Source: Dallia pectoralis (lineage: Eukaryota; Chordata; Actinopteri; Esociformes; Umbridae). From it: a stretch of 64,000 nt of DNA. Below, piece after piece: positions 1 to 13,146 of this stretch; the first letter of the stretch is position 1; every line of letters starts with the position of its first letter. The translations under genes and the position numbers were made by a program. The stretch lies in the NCBI GenBank assembly GCA_029465975.1, contig CM055728.1, forward strand, positions 3,369,908 to 3,433,907, read 5' to 3'. Under the pieces are notes generated by a model. The model saw only the letters and a program-made list of their open reading frames with translations, made no database searches and had not been told where the DNA came from.

Positions 1-1090
1 ATGCGTTTTGGTCTGGTCTACATGAAACTTGACGCGTTTTGGTCCGATCTATATGAAACTGGATATATGTAACCGATTAATTTGCTGCGGTCTCATGTGC
101 ACTCATAACATCACTAATGAACACTGAGCGCAGTGCAACCGGTTAGTATGCGTGTCCTGCTCATGCAGACAAAAGCTGCGAGATATACATAGATAATAGA
201 TTGATTGGCTTGGTTGAATTTGAATGAACTAGAAAAAAGAGGTAGGCCTACGTTTATAAAGAAATATATGTTTTACTAAATAAACAGAACGAAAATATAA
301 AACGAAATTGATTAATGTATCTACCGGGTAACAGCAGAATATACCCGACCGTGACCAATATACAAACTGTGTTGTAAAATACGTGTTTCATTGTCTATAG
401 TGCCTTAGTTACTGGGCTGTAATTACTATAATACATTTTACAAATGTAAATGATCAAATTATACACTGTAGCCTAATGTTTTTATTTCAACAGTCTGTGT
501 TGCAATATATACGGCCAATCATGCGCAAATCATTTGATTGCGCGTCGCTTGTGATCTAAAATGTTTTAGCATTTATTACATCAAAATAGGACATACAGTT
601 TGATTGATTTTAATTTATTCGATCTTTAGCAATTTAAATATCATAGCCTGTGCATTTTAAAATCATGGTTTTAATTTTGTATTGTATGGCTACATAAGAC
701 AATAAATAGGCTACATACTATTTTAGTAAAATGTTTTACTGCATAATTCACAATTCATTTAATTCAGGATGATAACACAGTAGATCATCTGATGCTGTAG
801 ATGGATGGCAGGTTACACAGTGAATGGATGGTGAAGCTGCGGATGAGAATGAAGGTGCTTCTTTGCACCATTGCACTTCCTTTAAATATACACGTGATTA
901 AAATATGCTACTTTAATTTTTTTTTCCCTTTTATGTTTTGTTACCTTGTAACGCTATATTCTTTAAATGGAGATATAATTTGCTTGTATTGCAGCTCAGT
1001 AATTAGCAAAATAGTCTTAAAAAGCAACATGAAAAAGAATCGTGATAAAATCGTGAATCGTGATTTTTCCTGAAAAAATCGTGATATGAT
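1..1090. other. AT-rich stretch, no gene seen
   Basis: No coding exon or recognisable domain is visible on either strand. The stretch is AT-rich with only short chance reading frames. Its end (about 1040-1090) has the repeated gtgatatt/cgtgat wording typical of the inside of a hAT element whose right end follows. Confidence 0.5.
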
Positions 1091-1115
1091 ATTTTTCCCA
1101 TATCGCCCACCCCTA
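1040..1115. mobile_element. hAT-type element, right terminus only
   Basis: The sequence reads into catatcgcccacccctag, the reverse complement of the taggggtgggcgatatg terminus shared by many fish hAT elements. No matching left terminus is visible in the first 1 kb, so the element is truncated or begins before the window. It abuts the Tc1-like element that follows. Confidence 0.5.
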
Positions 1116-1682
1116 GCTGGAGGTCATTTGCAGGGCTCTGGCAGTGCTCTTTCTGCTCATCCTTGCACAAAGGCGGAGGTAAGGGTCCTGCTGCTGGGTT
1201 GTTGCCCTCCTACGGCCTCCTCCACATCTCCTGATGTACTGGCGTGTTTCCTGGTAGCGCCTCCATGCTCTGGCCACTACGCTGACAGACACAGCAAACC
1301 TTCTTGCCACAGCTCACATTGATGTGCCATCCTGGATGAGCTGCACAACCTGAGCCACGTGTGTGGGTTGTAGACTCCGTCTCGTGCTAGCACTAGTCAA
1401 AGCACCGCCAGCATTCAAAAGTGACCAAAACATCAGCCAGGAAGCATAGGAACTGAGAAGTGGTCTGTGGTCACCACCTGCAGAACCACTCCTTTATTGG
1501 GGGTGTCTTGCTAATTGCCTATAATTTCCATCTGTTGTCTATTCCATTTGCACAACCACATGTGAAATTGATTGTCAATCAGTGTTGCTTCCTAAGTGGA
1601 CAGTTTGATTTCACAGAAGTGTGATTGACTTGGAGTTACATTGTGTTGTTTAAACGTTCCCATATTGTTTTGAGCAGTGTAC
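1113..1682 (-). mobile_element. Tc1/mariner-like element fragment
   Basis: On the minus strand, 1113-1310 encodes a helix-turn-helix segment typical of Tc1-like transposases (VARAWRRYQETRQYIRR, then a Gly/Arg-rich GRP-like stretch and TTQQQDPYLRLCAR). The sequence downstream to about 1682, ending ttgagcagtgtac, matches what I recall of the non-coding end of an abundant teleost Tc1-like repeat. The catalytic DDE part is missing. This is a degraded, non-functional copy. Confidence 0.7.
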
Positions 1683-2580
1683 ATAAACAAAATAGAGCTT
1701 CTAACTGGTTTTAAAGTATCATAATATTCATTGCATAGCCACATCGCCTGATTTGCTGATTCGCCTCACCTTAGTGCGCAGTTGTTCACTTTACTTTCCA
1801 CATTTCTAAGCTACTGCAGTCAAAGATTCAGCCAAAGGTATCTTTGGTGTGGAAAAAATGTACAGTATCGGATGATAAAGAAATGCTCATTGCCAAATAT
1901 GCGACCAGAAATTTGTATACCATGGAGGCACGACAAGTTTGTTGAGTCATATCAAACATATAAGTATATTGAATCTTATTTGAGCATTGCTGAGTAACTA
2001 AGCTTTCACGCTTTGCGCATTGTTAGACCTATTTGCATCAGGTTTGATAGATATCTCAATTATTTAAACTTAAAAAATCTGTAGACAGACTAGTACGCCA
2101 CCATTGGCACTATTGGTATTTTTCCAAGAACGTCATATTATTTTCGATACACCTATATTTTTCATGCACTTTATTTTGGCTTGTTTTTTCTTTTGTCTAT
2201 CATTTTTTTAAACCCATAACTATTGGTTAATACTGGCCTACTATTCTGTTAGAGCTTGCTTAATATGAAAAAAATAGCCAGTGTTCTTATTTAATCTTTT
2301 AAAACATTTTGCCTCACATTTGAGTTAATTTGCACTGAATCTAGTACCCGGATGGCATCTTAGTTCACTTTAATACAGCGTTGCTGCCTTTTGATATTTA
2401 ATTATACAAGATTAATTGTTTAGGGTTTTTGAGAACTAGTATTTGAATACTTGTACAGAATTACTAAGGAGTATTCAAAGCATGTAAAATTACTGTGATT
2501 AAAATAGTTTATAAAAATATGTAATTCATATCGATGTATGCATCCCCTTATTTCATCATACCATATACAGCGAAATGTTT
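1683..2580. other. Intergenic, nothing recognised
   Basis: AT-rich sequence with short chance frames only. No splice-flanked coding exon, RNA gene or repeat signature was recognised. Confidence 0.5.
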
Positions 2581-2584
2581 TCTT

Positions 2585-2959
2585 GTTGACTATGGTCTCA
2601 GCTGCCTTGAGATCATTGACACGGTCCTCCCGTGTAGTTCTGGGCTAATTCCTCACCGTTCTGGTCAATGAAACTCCACAAGGTGAGATTTTGCAAGGAG
2701 CCCCAGACCGAGCCAGATTGACAGTTATTTTGTGTGTTTTTTTTCCATTTGCAAATAATCGCGCCAACTGTTGTCATCGTCTAATCGAGCTGCTTGGTGA
2801 TGGTCTTGTAGCCCATCCCAGCCTTGTGTAGGTCTACGATCTTGTCCCTGACATCCGTGGAAAGCTTTTTGGTGTTTGCCATGGTGGAGAATTTGGAACC
2901 TTATTGATTGCTTCTGTGGACAGGTGTCTTGTATACAGGTACCAAACTGAGATTAGATG
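2585..2959 (-). mobile_element. Tc1/mariner-like element, left part (split by a hAT insertion)
   Basis: The stretch with cttgtagcccatcccagccttgtg, catccgtggaaagctttttgg and gacaggtgtcttgtatacag matches the antisense end of a very common teleost Tc1-like repeat, as I recall it. It stops at the hAT terminus at 2960 and resumes after 3953. The transposase is antisense and broken. Confidence 0.6.
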
Positions 2960-3953
2960 TAGGGCTGAACGATATTCTGTTTTAACATCGACATCGCGAT
3001 GTGCGCATGCGCGATAGTCACATCGTCGGAACATGCGATGTGAAGAAGGGTAGCACCCATAAATGTATTAAAAGAACGGTAGCACCATGAATGACTTAAG
3101 AGAACTGGATACAGTGTTCTGCGAGAAGCCCCGTGCATTCCAATGCGAGTGCTCAAAAGCGCATAAAGCCAACATGGAGCTTGGATCTTCCGCGTTGACT
3201 GGCCCATGACGTCATGATGGACATGCGCACTAGCAATAATTTGTTTGTGTTGTCGTAGCAACCGATAGCAACATGCGCGTTCCGGAGCTTCTCTCTCGTG
3301 TCTCTGAAATCCATGATCACGTATTGAACTCATGAACTCGCCGTTTCATTGTCTAAAATATTCACTAACGTTGAAGGTTATGTTTTCGTTGTTCCTGATC
3401 GTTTATATGCTTAGCTAAATAAACGATGGATGTATTTAGACAACCAAGGAGTCGGGAGATGTAATTATTATGTATAATAATAATTAATATTATACATAAA
3501 CGGCTACAAAAATGAGGATGTTGACCAAAAACAGGTACTTTGCCTGGAGTGTTATAAAGTTGTGGCCACAAAACAAGTAAACACCAACAATTTGTCTGTT
3601 CACTTAAGACGGCACCACAACGTAACAATAACGTTTCATTTCGCTAAAGATATGTTGCCATTAAACACTGTCACCAAAGAGGGATTTAAGAAAATGATCC
3701 GAACGCTTGACATGCTGTATGTTATACCATCCCGCACATATAAGAGCTGTATGGAAAATGCAGATCTAAGATTGAAGCAGAGCTGTCACACGTGGAATAC
3801 TATGCAGCTACAACAGAGTTGTGGTCCAGCAGGACATCTGATGGAATGGTAATTATTGACTTTAGCCTGGATTGATGGCTCGCAATATTGCAATATATAT
3901 CGTTGGGGAAAAAATATCGCAATGTAATTTTTTCCCAATATCGTGCAGCCCTA
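2960..3953 (+). mobile_element. Non-autonomous hAT (ZBED-type) element
   Basis: Terminal inverted repeats are tagggctgaacgatat at the left and atatcgtgcagcccta at the right. Flanking 8-bp duplications are attagatg and attagcgg (6 of 8 match). Inside, around 3510-3720 on the plus strand, lies a BED zinc-finger piece (CLECYKV, then VNTNNLSVHLRRHH, i.e. C-x2-C ... H-x4-H type) followed by FAKDMLPLNTVTKEGFKKM, typical of ZBED/hAT transposases. The catalytic core is deleted, so this is a deletion derivative. Confidence 0.8.
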
Positions 3954-4110
3954 ATTAGCGGCGCTCCCTAATCTAATTTTGTTACCTGTGTATAAGACGC
4001 CAGGAAGACAGAAATCGTGCTCATTGACAGGGGATGAAATACTTCAAACTACTAAAATGCAAATCAATTTAACTTATCTGAAATGAGGAGTTTTTTGTTT
4101 CTTGTTATCT
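3954..4110 (-). mobile_element. Tc1/mariner-like element, right part
   Basis: The repeat interrupted at 2960 resumes: attagcggcgctccctaatc, then ttacctgtgtataagacgcc and aaaatgcaaatcaattt, which follow one another in the intact repeat as I recall it. This places the hAT insertion inside an older Tc1-like copy. Confidence 0.55.
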
Positions 4111-5259
4111 GTCTCTTACTGTTCGTGGCCTGACCTTGAAGGATTGAACAGTTTGTTTAATCTATTTAATATTTTCACTTCTAGTAGCAAGTTTTTGTAT
4201 TTTTTCCGTATAATATAGTGACATTAGCGTGCGTAAGTAACATCAACCAGGTGCATGGTGCACTTTGCTACCCCAATACGCAATCTCTTTGAGCCAAATT
4301 CCCATGACAGAGAAACGATGTTCATCCTTCAAAACAAAGGCCTAACGCTTAGAAATCAACCTAGCTTGTTCGATAGAAATCTGTAGTAATTGCAGGACGA
4401 AACAGGCAACCAAGTGAGGCGACCAATACGAGGTCGCCTGGCTCTTTGCAAACCCTAGTGGAAGCAACGAGCTAGGTCAAGCTAGGTTACACAAACGTAT
4501 TCGTTATGCTCTTGCCTTTGAGATGGTAAACGAAATCTCGCTGAAGGTGTGGTCAGATAACAACCCATGTCAATGCGCATGAGGGGTGCGTGCTAGGACA
4601 AACGGGACACAACAAAGGTGGTTTTCGTTTTAATTATTTACTAAAGCACACAAAATAATATAATACTGGTCGTAAATCATATAATATGGTAGCATATCAC
4701 TTTCACAGATAATAACAGATGAGGTGATATTTGTGAACAGCGTTGTTTTCATGCAGGCATATTTACAATTTACATGAGTATGCTACTCCTGTTTACTATG
4801 CTCGTTCCAAGAGCCCCTGCCCTGGCTAATAGTATTTGATTTTCACAGCTTCAAGTTGGTTGTATTCTGTCGGGTCTTTTGTTTAATGATACTCGCCTTG
4901 ACTGCGATGTACGGTTTGTATGCAGTAGCCATAACATAGGGCAAAGTGAAAGAAGAATTGGCCATTCTGCTGCTCCTTTAGAGGCAACTGTTCCGACTAG
5001 GAGTATCTGATTTTCACAATTCAGAGCTTGACATATTTTGCTGATCTACCTTAGAATGAGACAAGCCTCGAGTCTGAAAAAACAAACCAGGATGTGGCTA
5101 CTTTGCTGATACTCTGTCCCACTAAGTTTAATTGTAATTTTTATGGGAGAAATACTGTTCTATTAAGTACTTGGCATCAATACTCAGTACTTTAAGTAGG
5201 ACAGATAGTTTGGTACTGAGTTTGGTACCCAACCATATTGTTGACTTAATCTTTGTTGA
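4111..5259. other. Intergenic, nothing recognised
   Basis: No gene, RNA or clear repeat was recognised. Confidence 0.45.
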
Positions 5260-5267
5260 CTAAAATC

Positions 5268-6368
5268 TAGGGATGCACCGACTATTCGGCCACCGAAAAA
5301 TTTTGGCCGAAAATGGCCCAAAAGGGCATTTTCGGTTTTCGGCCGAAATACTTTTATCACCGAAACAATACGGCCGAAATATGTTGTGATCTATTCGGAT
5401 CCTCTGCACTTCATCGCGACTGTACTTGATCCGCGTTATAAAGACCATTACTTGGATGCAGAAATAAAGCAGCGCGCACGAGAAATGATCCAGGCGGCTA
5501 TGGATGCGGAGAACCCGCATGGAGACGGAGAAATAGCTCACCGAGCAGTAGGGCACGGAGCAGCAGCGCACGGAGATCAGAGCGCAGAAAAAAAGACTCG
5601 TCTCTCTGCACTAGATGAGGGGCATGCACCCTCGTTGTCTGATATGTTCAGTGAAATCCTACAAGAAAGTGCCTCACATGGCCGTAGGTTTAGGGGGGGA
5701 CGCTGGGGACATGTCCCCAACAACATTTTAACATGACTAAATTGTCCCCACTAATATTTTAGCGAACTCCGTTATGAGTTTGTGAACCGATTTGGGTCAA
5801 TTCCGACCGCAGAGCCGGTACGGTACTAGAAACGCCGTAATTTGATTGGCTAAAAAACCTAGGGGAGGGGAGTTATCTGACACGCTATAAGTACACAGGA
5901 GAGTGACTGAAGACAACGGTAAAGTTACCAGTGCTTTCTGTTAATACATACCCCATATGTTAGAATCTTGCAGTCACAATAAACAGTGGAAATGTTTCCT
6001 GTGTATATTTTGCTTATGTAATGTGGCCTATTTGGGATATCCCATTAGTAGGGGCGGAGTAGTGGCACCACCAGGGTCGCTACAATATATTGAATCTGAC
6101 AAACAGCATTACCATCTAAAAGCAACAGGCTATTGTCTCAACTAAACGCAAAAATAATCACATTATTCTCAGTAAAAGTTCACTTGCCGGATGGGGGGGG
6201 GGAGAGATGTCCCCACCGAAGCTGAGACCAAACCTACGCCCTTGGTGCCTCATATCCATAAATGCAATGGTACTAATAATTGGCATAATTTATTTCGGTT
6301 TTCGGTCTTGGTTTCCCCTTTTTCGGTTTTCGGTTTCGGCCAAGAATTTTCATTTTGGTGCATTCCTA
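5268..6368 (+). mobile_element. hAT element remnant with exact 8-bp target duplication
   Basis: Termini are tagggatgcaccgact at the left and ggtgcattccta at the right. The element is flanked by identical 8-bp duplications ctaaaatc (5260-5267 and 6369-6376). A plus-strand frame from 5386 encodes the C-terminal hAT transposase signature ATVLDPRYKDHYLD, then acidic low-complexity sequence and PSLSDMFSEIL. The frame is cut off by another insertion at about 5680. The N-terminal part is absent, so this is a non-autonomous copy. Confidence 0.85.
5680..6242. mobile_element. Nested MITE-like element inside the hAT copy
   Basis: Two inverted ends (gccgtaggtttaggggggga ... ggggacatgtcccc at the left; gatgtccccaccgaagctga ... 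aaacctacgcc at the right) enclose about 0.55 kb without coding potential. Outside both ends the hAT sequence continues. The superfamily is not recognised and the exact ends and duplication are unclear. Confidence 0.55.
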
Positions 6369-6376
6369 CTAAAATC

Positions 6377-7950
6377 CAAATGTTTAGTCACCAAACATCC
6401 TAACTTCACCCAGAAGTTTCAAGAGTCTCCTGAATTCTAATAGTGGCTTTTTGACGCCTGCAAATGATATACAATATAACGGAATTATGTTTTTTTTAAT
6501 GCGTGAGAGATTTCAATTGTCATATACCTGACAGTTGAATAAATCTGATATCTTATGTTAGAAACCGTGGGAGCAAGTGACAGGCGTGGCGAGAGTAACT
6601 AGCTGTTTTAACTATCAGTTTTCTCGATATGCAAGCTTTACAGCAACCTCTCCCCAGTTTATATCGGTTTCTGAAAGTTTAGTGTCGGCAATGCCATGAG
6701 TATCTGGGGTGAAATCAAAATGCACTTCACCTTAGACGTCAATGTTCCTGCATAATGGGTGACAAAAACAATGACAGTGTAGTTAGCCGGCAAAACCTAC
6801 TTTATGATAATGACTTTCTGCCGGTTGGGATGTTTGAGGCAGCTGGATTATGCTATAACTAACTACTAGCCCTAGAAGAGATAGCCCTAGAACTATGTTT
6901 CCCTGGGGATGGTTCAAATTCAGAGCATTTTTTCCTTGTTTCGTACGTTCCTTGCTGTTGCTAGCCACTTAGACCAGGAGATTTAGCAGACCTGGAGACA
7001 CGCTTGCACGACACCGCAATAGGCTCCAGAGAAGCAGTCAGTCAGGCAAACATCTTAATTGTATGAAGTCATTCCATTTCAATTCAGTAAGCCATGATAT
7101 CCACATGTAATAAACAATATGTTGAGTGCTTTAGACTTGTTATATTGAAAATGTCTATACTTCTTTTCAGAGGTTTCTGGGGGCTTTTGTTATTCTTACT
7201 CCAATCTCATGACATGATCATTTCCCATGGCTTGCAGTGTTTCCATATTAGCGGTGACCTTCTCTGAATAGTTAATGTCACTGCTTTTTTTGGCGTGCAC
7301 CACAATCGGCATGAGCAGGTGCGAAAATATGAGCCACAGGCTTACAGAATGATTGGCATTGTCTCCTCTGTCATCTTTCTACAGTGCAGATGATCATAGA
7401 ACTTACAGATTGGACACCAGAGTCAGGGACACTCGGTAGGCTAGTCAATATGATGTGGGATCAATACTAGACTGATCCTCAGTCAGGTGATCCACTAAGA
7501 TTCAAGGTCACTACTCATTATCGTGGGTTTCTATTGCTATTTTTTTGTAAGAAACAATAATCCTTATATAAGTACAATTGGTGTGGTCGATGAAGCTGTC
7601 AGTCTGGTTATGTTCATGTAGGGATAGATTTCCACAACATCCTGACGCTTTACTGCGGTTTTGGTACTAAAACACCTGAAACGGTTATTCTAAATGGTCT
7701 CAATTATTTCAGCTATTCACAGGTAAAACACTTATTTTATTTTAGTATTTGTTCTTTAGACGTAATGTATGATTTCTTTATTTTTAAATTACATTTCGCC
7801 TAATACACTAGCTAGGTTTTGCAGTGCATTTATTGACAAATAATTCCAATCATCTATTTATTTTTTGAACTCCCTAAATTTGAAGTTAAAGGGCCTGTTT
7901 GTCCTTTTTATTCTGTTGATTAATAGATAACTATTGCACTTTATTGCTAT
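6377..7950. other. Intergenic, nothing recognised
   Basis: No coding exon, RNA gene or recognisable transposon terminus was found. It contains small homopolymer runs only. Confidence 0.45.
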
Positions 7951-8485
7951 CCAGCAGCCATATCACCCAAGACTGGTTGCCCACTGAAGCCTGGTCAGTA
8001 CCTGGATGGGAGACCTGGAAAAAGCAGGTGTTAGTTAGGCCAGAAGGGGTTGCACCTCTGGTCTGTGTGGGTCCTAACGCCCCAGTATAGTGACGGGGAC
8101 ACTATACTGTCAAAAAGCACCGTCCTTCGGATGAGACGTTAAGCCGAGGCCTTGACTCTCTGTGGTCATTAAAAACCCCAGGATGTCCTTCGATAAAGAG
8201 TAGTGGTGTAACCCCGGCATCCTGGCCAAATCTGCCACTTGTCCTCTGTCCATCATGGCCACCTAATCATCCCCATATATATATATACTAATTGGCTCTA
8301 TCATCACCGTCTCCTCTCCACCAGTAAGCTGGTGTTTGTTGTGCGTTCTGGCGCAATATGGCTGCCATCACGTCATCCAGGTGGATGCTGCACATTGGTG
8401 TTGGTTGAGGAGATTCCCCCTTTCATGTAAAGTGACCTTGGGTTTGAGAAAGGCGCTATATAAATTGAACGTATTATTATTATGT
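7951..8485 (+). repeat. 5S rRNA-derived SINE (SINE3-like)
   Basis: The 5' part carries a 5S rRNA-like internal promoter (gcctggtcagtacctggatg, then ggagacc), preceded by cagccatatcaccc as in 5S rRNA. The middle has the SINE body words gtccttcggatgagacgtta and aaccgaggc-like text. The 3' end is a LINE-like tail, gaaaggcgctatataaattg, followed by a short (att)n. This matches the SINE3 class known in fish. Transcription would be by RNA polymerase III from the 5S-type promoter. Confidence 0.8.
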
Positions 8486-11400
8486 TGTTCTTACGTTTAT
8501 TTAATGGGTCGGTATGCTTCCACCAAAATGGCTGTTTAAAGGTGAAATCAGTTTCAACAAGTAGAGACTGATACAAATATTTGATACCCCTTGTATAACC
8601 CAAAAGCTATGGTAGAACAAACTAATTTAGTGACAAGTTATTGAATTGACTTGCATCATCCTTTTTACAAGACAAAAGATGAATGCATTGCTAGTTATTG
8701 ACCTAAACGAAGGGCATTTCAAACCACCAGTCCTATGATAATATAAAGTTATACTGAATGTTGTGTTCATGCCATTGTCACAAAAGATGAATTATTTTGT
8801 TAATGGTTGGTAAATAATGTTTTTTAATTCATATTTATGAATACATTTAGATTTTTTTGAACTATTATTGTACATTCAATAATCAGCATGTAATGTATGG
8901 CTCTATATTTAGACCGGTAAGGCTTTAATTGTTTAATTATGTTGTTTTTGATGTTTGTTTATATCAGTTTTGAATATTGTTTTGTTATTGACCATTTCAA
9001 TATTCAACTGTTTATCCGTATCAAAGTCAAATGGTTTGTATTGTGACGACTTTGATTGCTATGCTGGCAGAAGAGGGTGACAGCAGGATCTTTAGACAAA
9101 ACCTAACTATTGCACACTAAGCGGTGAGGTCAGTCCACAAAGTTTATTCCACAATGTTTATAAAATGCTTGTTGGGCTTTGCGCTTTAGGTGCACATGAA
9201 TTCAAAAGTAACTGTTAACAGGTGTGTTCGAAACCTGCATTCTAAAAGGGTCGGTATTGTCTATTGATTTACCAACAAAGTACAATCATTCAGCTTAATT
9301 TTTATCTTCAAGCATTTGGGCATTTCAGTAGACTACAATGCGTTGTTGATAAAACTTTAACGGTATGTTGCTACTGTTTGAAGACATTTTAGAGCACATC
9401 ACATTCACAGAGCACATCTTCAACCATTACTCCCAATGAATGGGCAGCTCGTTGTTTTGTAACTAATTCACCATGTAACACTGACAAATCAACATGTGTC
9501 AAAATGCAATTAAGTGGTCTCAGTCAGTTGCCTGGTACACAACATTATGTCGGTTAAGATGAGTGAGCTACATGCACTAGGCTTGAGAAAGAGAATAGAA
9601 ATCCAGCCCAATTGGAGAGGAAGTTGACTCTGCATATCCAGCTCTGTGCCATATATTTTTATTGCTTTGGCTTCAGAAAAGATTTCTGACACCCCTATTG
9701 AAAAAGCTAGGGATCAGGGTCCGGATTGTGTTCTGGGCCATGTTATGTAAGCACACCCTATTTCATTCGAACGTATCTACTACTTTCCCCCTTTAGGTTT
9801 GAAGACTGTATCACTGCCTCTTATTTCTAGACAGCTGAGGTAATAACCCTGTGTTGATTTGAACAAACATGAAACACACTATTGTGGGGTACCATGTTTC
9901 ATTTGTTTTAATAGTAAATACAGTTTAGCTGGATACGATCTTCGCACATTGAAATCCATCAAACAGTGTTTTGTGTACTAATGTGGCTGACTCTTTTATA
10001 GCTGCTGTGATATGTTATGTCAATGTTTGCAATAATAATTAATAAAATTGTGTTAAATTGCAGGCATTGGGCTGCTTGTTTGTTAAAAACCACTTACATG
10101 CACCTTAATGTTTGTCAGACAAGCATGTACCGGTTAAGAATCTAACAATGGGATGATTAATTATGCATTGTCTTGGTAAATAGTTATGCTGCTATCACCT
10201 GGCGAGAGTATACAGAATAAATATCCCTATGTAACTCTTGTCATATGCACTCTTGTTACTTGTGTAATATTTGTTATTGACTGCATGTATGCCAAGGCTG
10301 TCAATCCTCACTCCAATAACTTAAAATAAGCTGCTAAAATCATTACAATCAAAAATTGTTTCAGGTAAGCTGTTAACAGGCGTGATAGGAGATTTTGTAA
10401 TGAAGGCCGGGTTGACAGAGTGCATCTACTCCGCTGCCGGGAGCTGCACACTTTTCTTAATGCAGTGCCAGGGGTAATGATGGGTATTGGAGGTAACTCT
10501 TTTTACTTAACTCAAATACCGCTTAAGTCTTTTCTCCAATTGCTCAGCAGCTAATTGTTATAATGCATGTTTGTAGTTTGTTAACTTTTATTGACTGCAT
10601 TCAAAAGCTGTTACAGCAACGTGGTTAGGTCCTTGCCAGGCTGCCCTCCTAGCTACCCTTGTAACTTTGACAATGACTGGGTTTAGCCGATTTGTCCTCT
10701 CCTGAAGAAAAAAGAGACATGAAATCATGCTCATGCTTTATAGCCCATTGCCATGAAATTGAATAGTTTCAAATGTTTTGTGTACAGCATGAAATGTGTA
10801 GGCTACCACGGTGACCAGGCAAAAGGCTTTGAAGGACGAGTAGCTGCTCTGGGCACAGCAGCTGCATAGGCCAAAGAGTTGACAGCTGCTATACGGCATT
10901 TCAACAATATTGGAACAGTAAACAATTCACTTTGCGTCATGCCCGTTCTTCTGTTTATTGGATATTATTTAATGTATACTGGCTAAGTGGAGTCATCTAT
11001 ATTTATTGTAGTTCTGCCTTTGGTATCGTTAAATATTGTCGATTTGGACTGCTGGGATAAAACGGTTTACCACAACCTCAATCGTGCGATTGCCTACGGG
11101 TTGCTTAGGGGTTGCATTTAAACATTCGGTGACCCTTTTTTCATTTGGCATACGAGTACCATACATGTATTTATTCCCTTTTTCCTTCTCAGAAATGCCT
11201 CGGACACTAATCCAGCGTTGCTACCCAAGCCAGCTGTTCATTTGTTTGATTTGCACTATACACTGGTTGTTCATTTGATTGATTCAAGTTGCTGTGTGCA
11301 GTCATCCCGACTGTTGACTGTGTTGCCGCTGTTTGTTGTCATACATGTAGAACATAGATGGTTACACTTTAGATGCTTTCTTCGCAAGAGATCAGTTTAT

Positions 11401-13146
11401 GAATTGCTGCGTTTTTGCTGATGGTGCTGAAAAGTTGCCAATTTCGCGTCCTTATGGTAACCAATTTTTTTACCGCAGCTCAGTACTGCCTTTTAACCAA
11501 TCACAATGCCTAATTTGACCAACCCATTGTAGGAACCCTGGCTTTCAGCCAATCAACTCCAAGGCCATCGCTATTGGTTTCACCGACTGTCTTTGAGCCT
11601 AGTGAGACTGAGTAAGGTGTTTGTGACTGTATTTCTAAAGTATTTCTGGTCCATGCTTACCCCTGTCATATTTCTTGTCAGAGACATGAGCTGAACAGCC
11701 TCCTTGTAAACTGTCCTTGAGGGTTTTTGTTATTCTGATGAGTATGACCCAATATTTTTGGTTTTGGCTTTTTAAGCAGATGTGACTGACTGAGACTGAG
11801 TGTTTGTCAGACACGTCAATGAATGCTTTTACAGGCGTACGCGCACACTGAACTTTTTCTTCGTAATGATCTATAGCTTTTTTTGATCCTTGGCTAGCTA
11901 ATTGGAATCCTATTAAATCATACCACTGCTAAGGAAACCAGTGCTCCAGTGAGAGCGGGAATGTGTCGTTAGCGCTAGTTGAGACGCACGTTTTGACCTG
12001 ACCAAATCGTGAGAATCCCATGGAGGAATTAGTCACACTAGCTTGCAGTAAACCGAGAGTACAGTGGCAGAATGCCTGACCAAATGTATGACCATATTAC
12101 AGAGACATCTTCTACAAATCAAAACATTTTGATAACAAATGAAGCAATAAACTCATATTTGTCAGGCGATATACCTCAGTATATAATCGTAGAAGCAAGA
12201 TGTGACTCGTTGCCACGAGGAAAGGGCAACCAGTGGAGCATAAACAACATTGTAAACAAAGCTGAAAGGTCTGTGTGCTTTCATTTGTCATGTTAACTTG
12301 TTTTTATTCAATTGCTATTATTAAGATTTCCTTTTATTTCAATTGAGCAATTACAATTGCTTTTATTAATATTTTCCATTTTCCACGTCCTCTGGCAATG
12401 TAAACTAGGCATGCACCGTCCTAACAAATGTATTATTCACAGCTTAGTTGTCTAAAAGATGGTATCAGGTTAATATCTATATTGGCAGATACTCAAGGTT
12501 GCAGGTATCGTTATCGGACATAAAGTGGTATGTAGCCATCCCATATGCGACTATATGATTCCATATAGATGAGGTAGTTGAAATGTGTTCACATGGCCCA
12601 GTTAACAGTGGATCCCTGAACTGTGGTATTGACAATGCCGAATCTAATAAACACAGCTGAATACAACCCAGCCGTCTTATCCCTCTGGAAGCTTCTAGCC
12701 GATTAAACATTCATATTCACTCTGGATACGAATTCACGGTGATTAACGCCGACCTCCCGGGCTGTCCATGCTCTGTTGTCTGACCCCCTACTGCACTGTC
12801 GTAGTCGTAGTCTCGAAAACACCCACTCAACAGGCTTTGCATTGGGCCTCTGGCAAGTGTTTTTTTATGTGTTTGTGTGATTTATTTGTAGATGTTTTTA
12901 AAGCAGATTATTATAAAAAAAAAATATTATTCAAATCTTAAGTGTGGTATTGCATGCGAGTGTGAGAGAGACAGTCTTCTTTCATGTTACTACAGTCAAT
13001 TTTTTTTGTTTCTGCCGATTCTATAGTACCGCCTGTGATGTCAGAGGTCTTAACCACAGGTCCTACAGCTTCAGCGATGTGTGAATTTGAGAACTTTGCA
13101 ACTAACTAAGCTTCTCTCTCTCTCCCCCTCAAGCCCCTCCTCCCAG
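8486..13146. other. Upstream flank or first intron of prkar2a, no exon found
   Basis: I looked for the RII dimerisation/docking exon (IPPGLTELLQGYTVEVL-like) and saw none. RII genes usually have a long first intron, so this stretch is probably intron 1. A 74-codon frame at 12072-12296 has no recognisable features. No clear transposon was identified. Confidence 0.4.

Noticed and set aside
7951..8100. 5S rRNA gene
   Set aside because: Only the internal promoter region resembles 5S and the sequence continues into a SINE body and LINE-like tail.
12072..12296. Possible first exon of prkar2a
   Set aside because: The frame has no similarity to the RII dimerisation/docking helix-turn-helix and no donor in the right phase.
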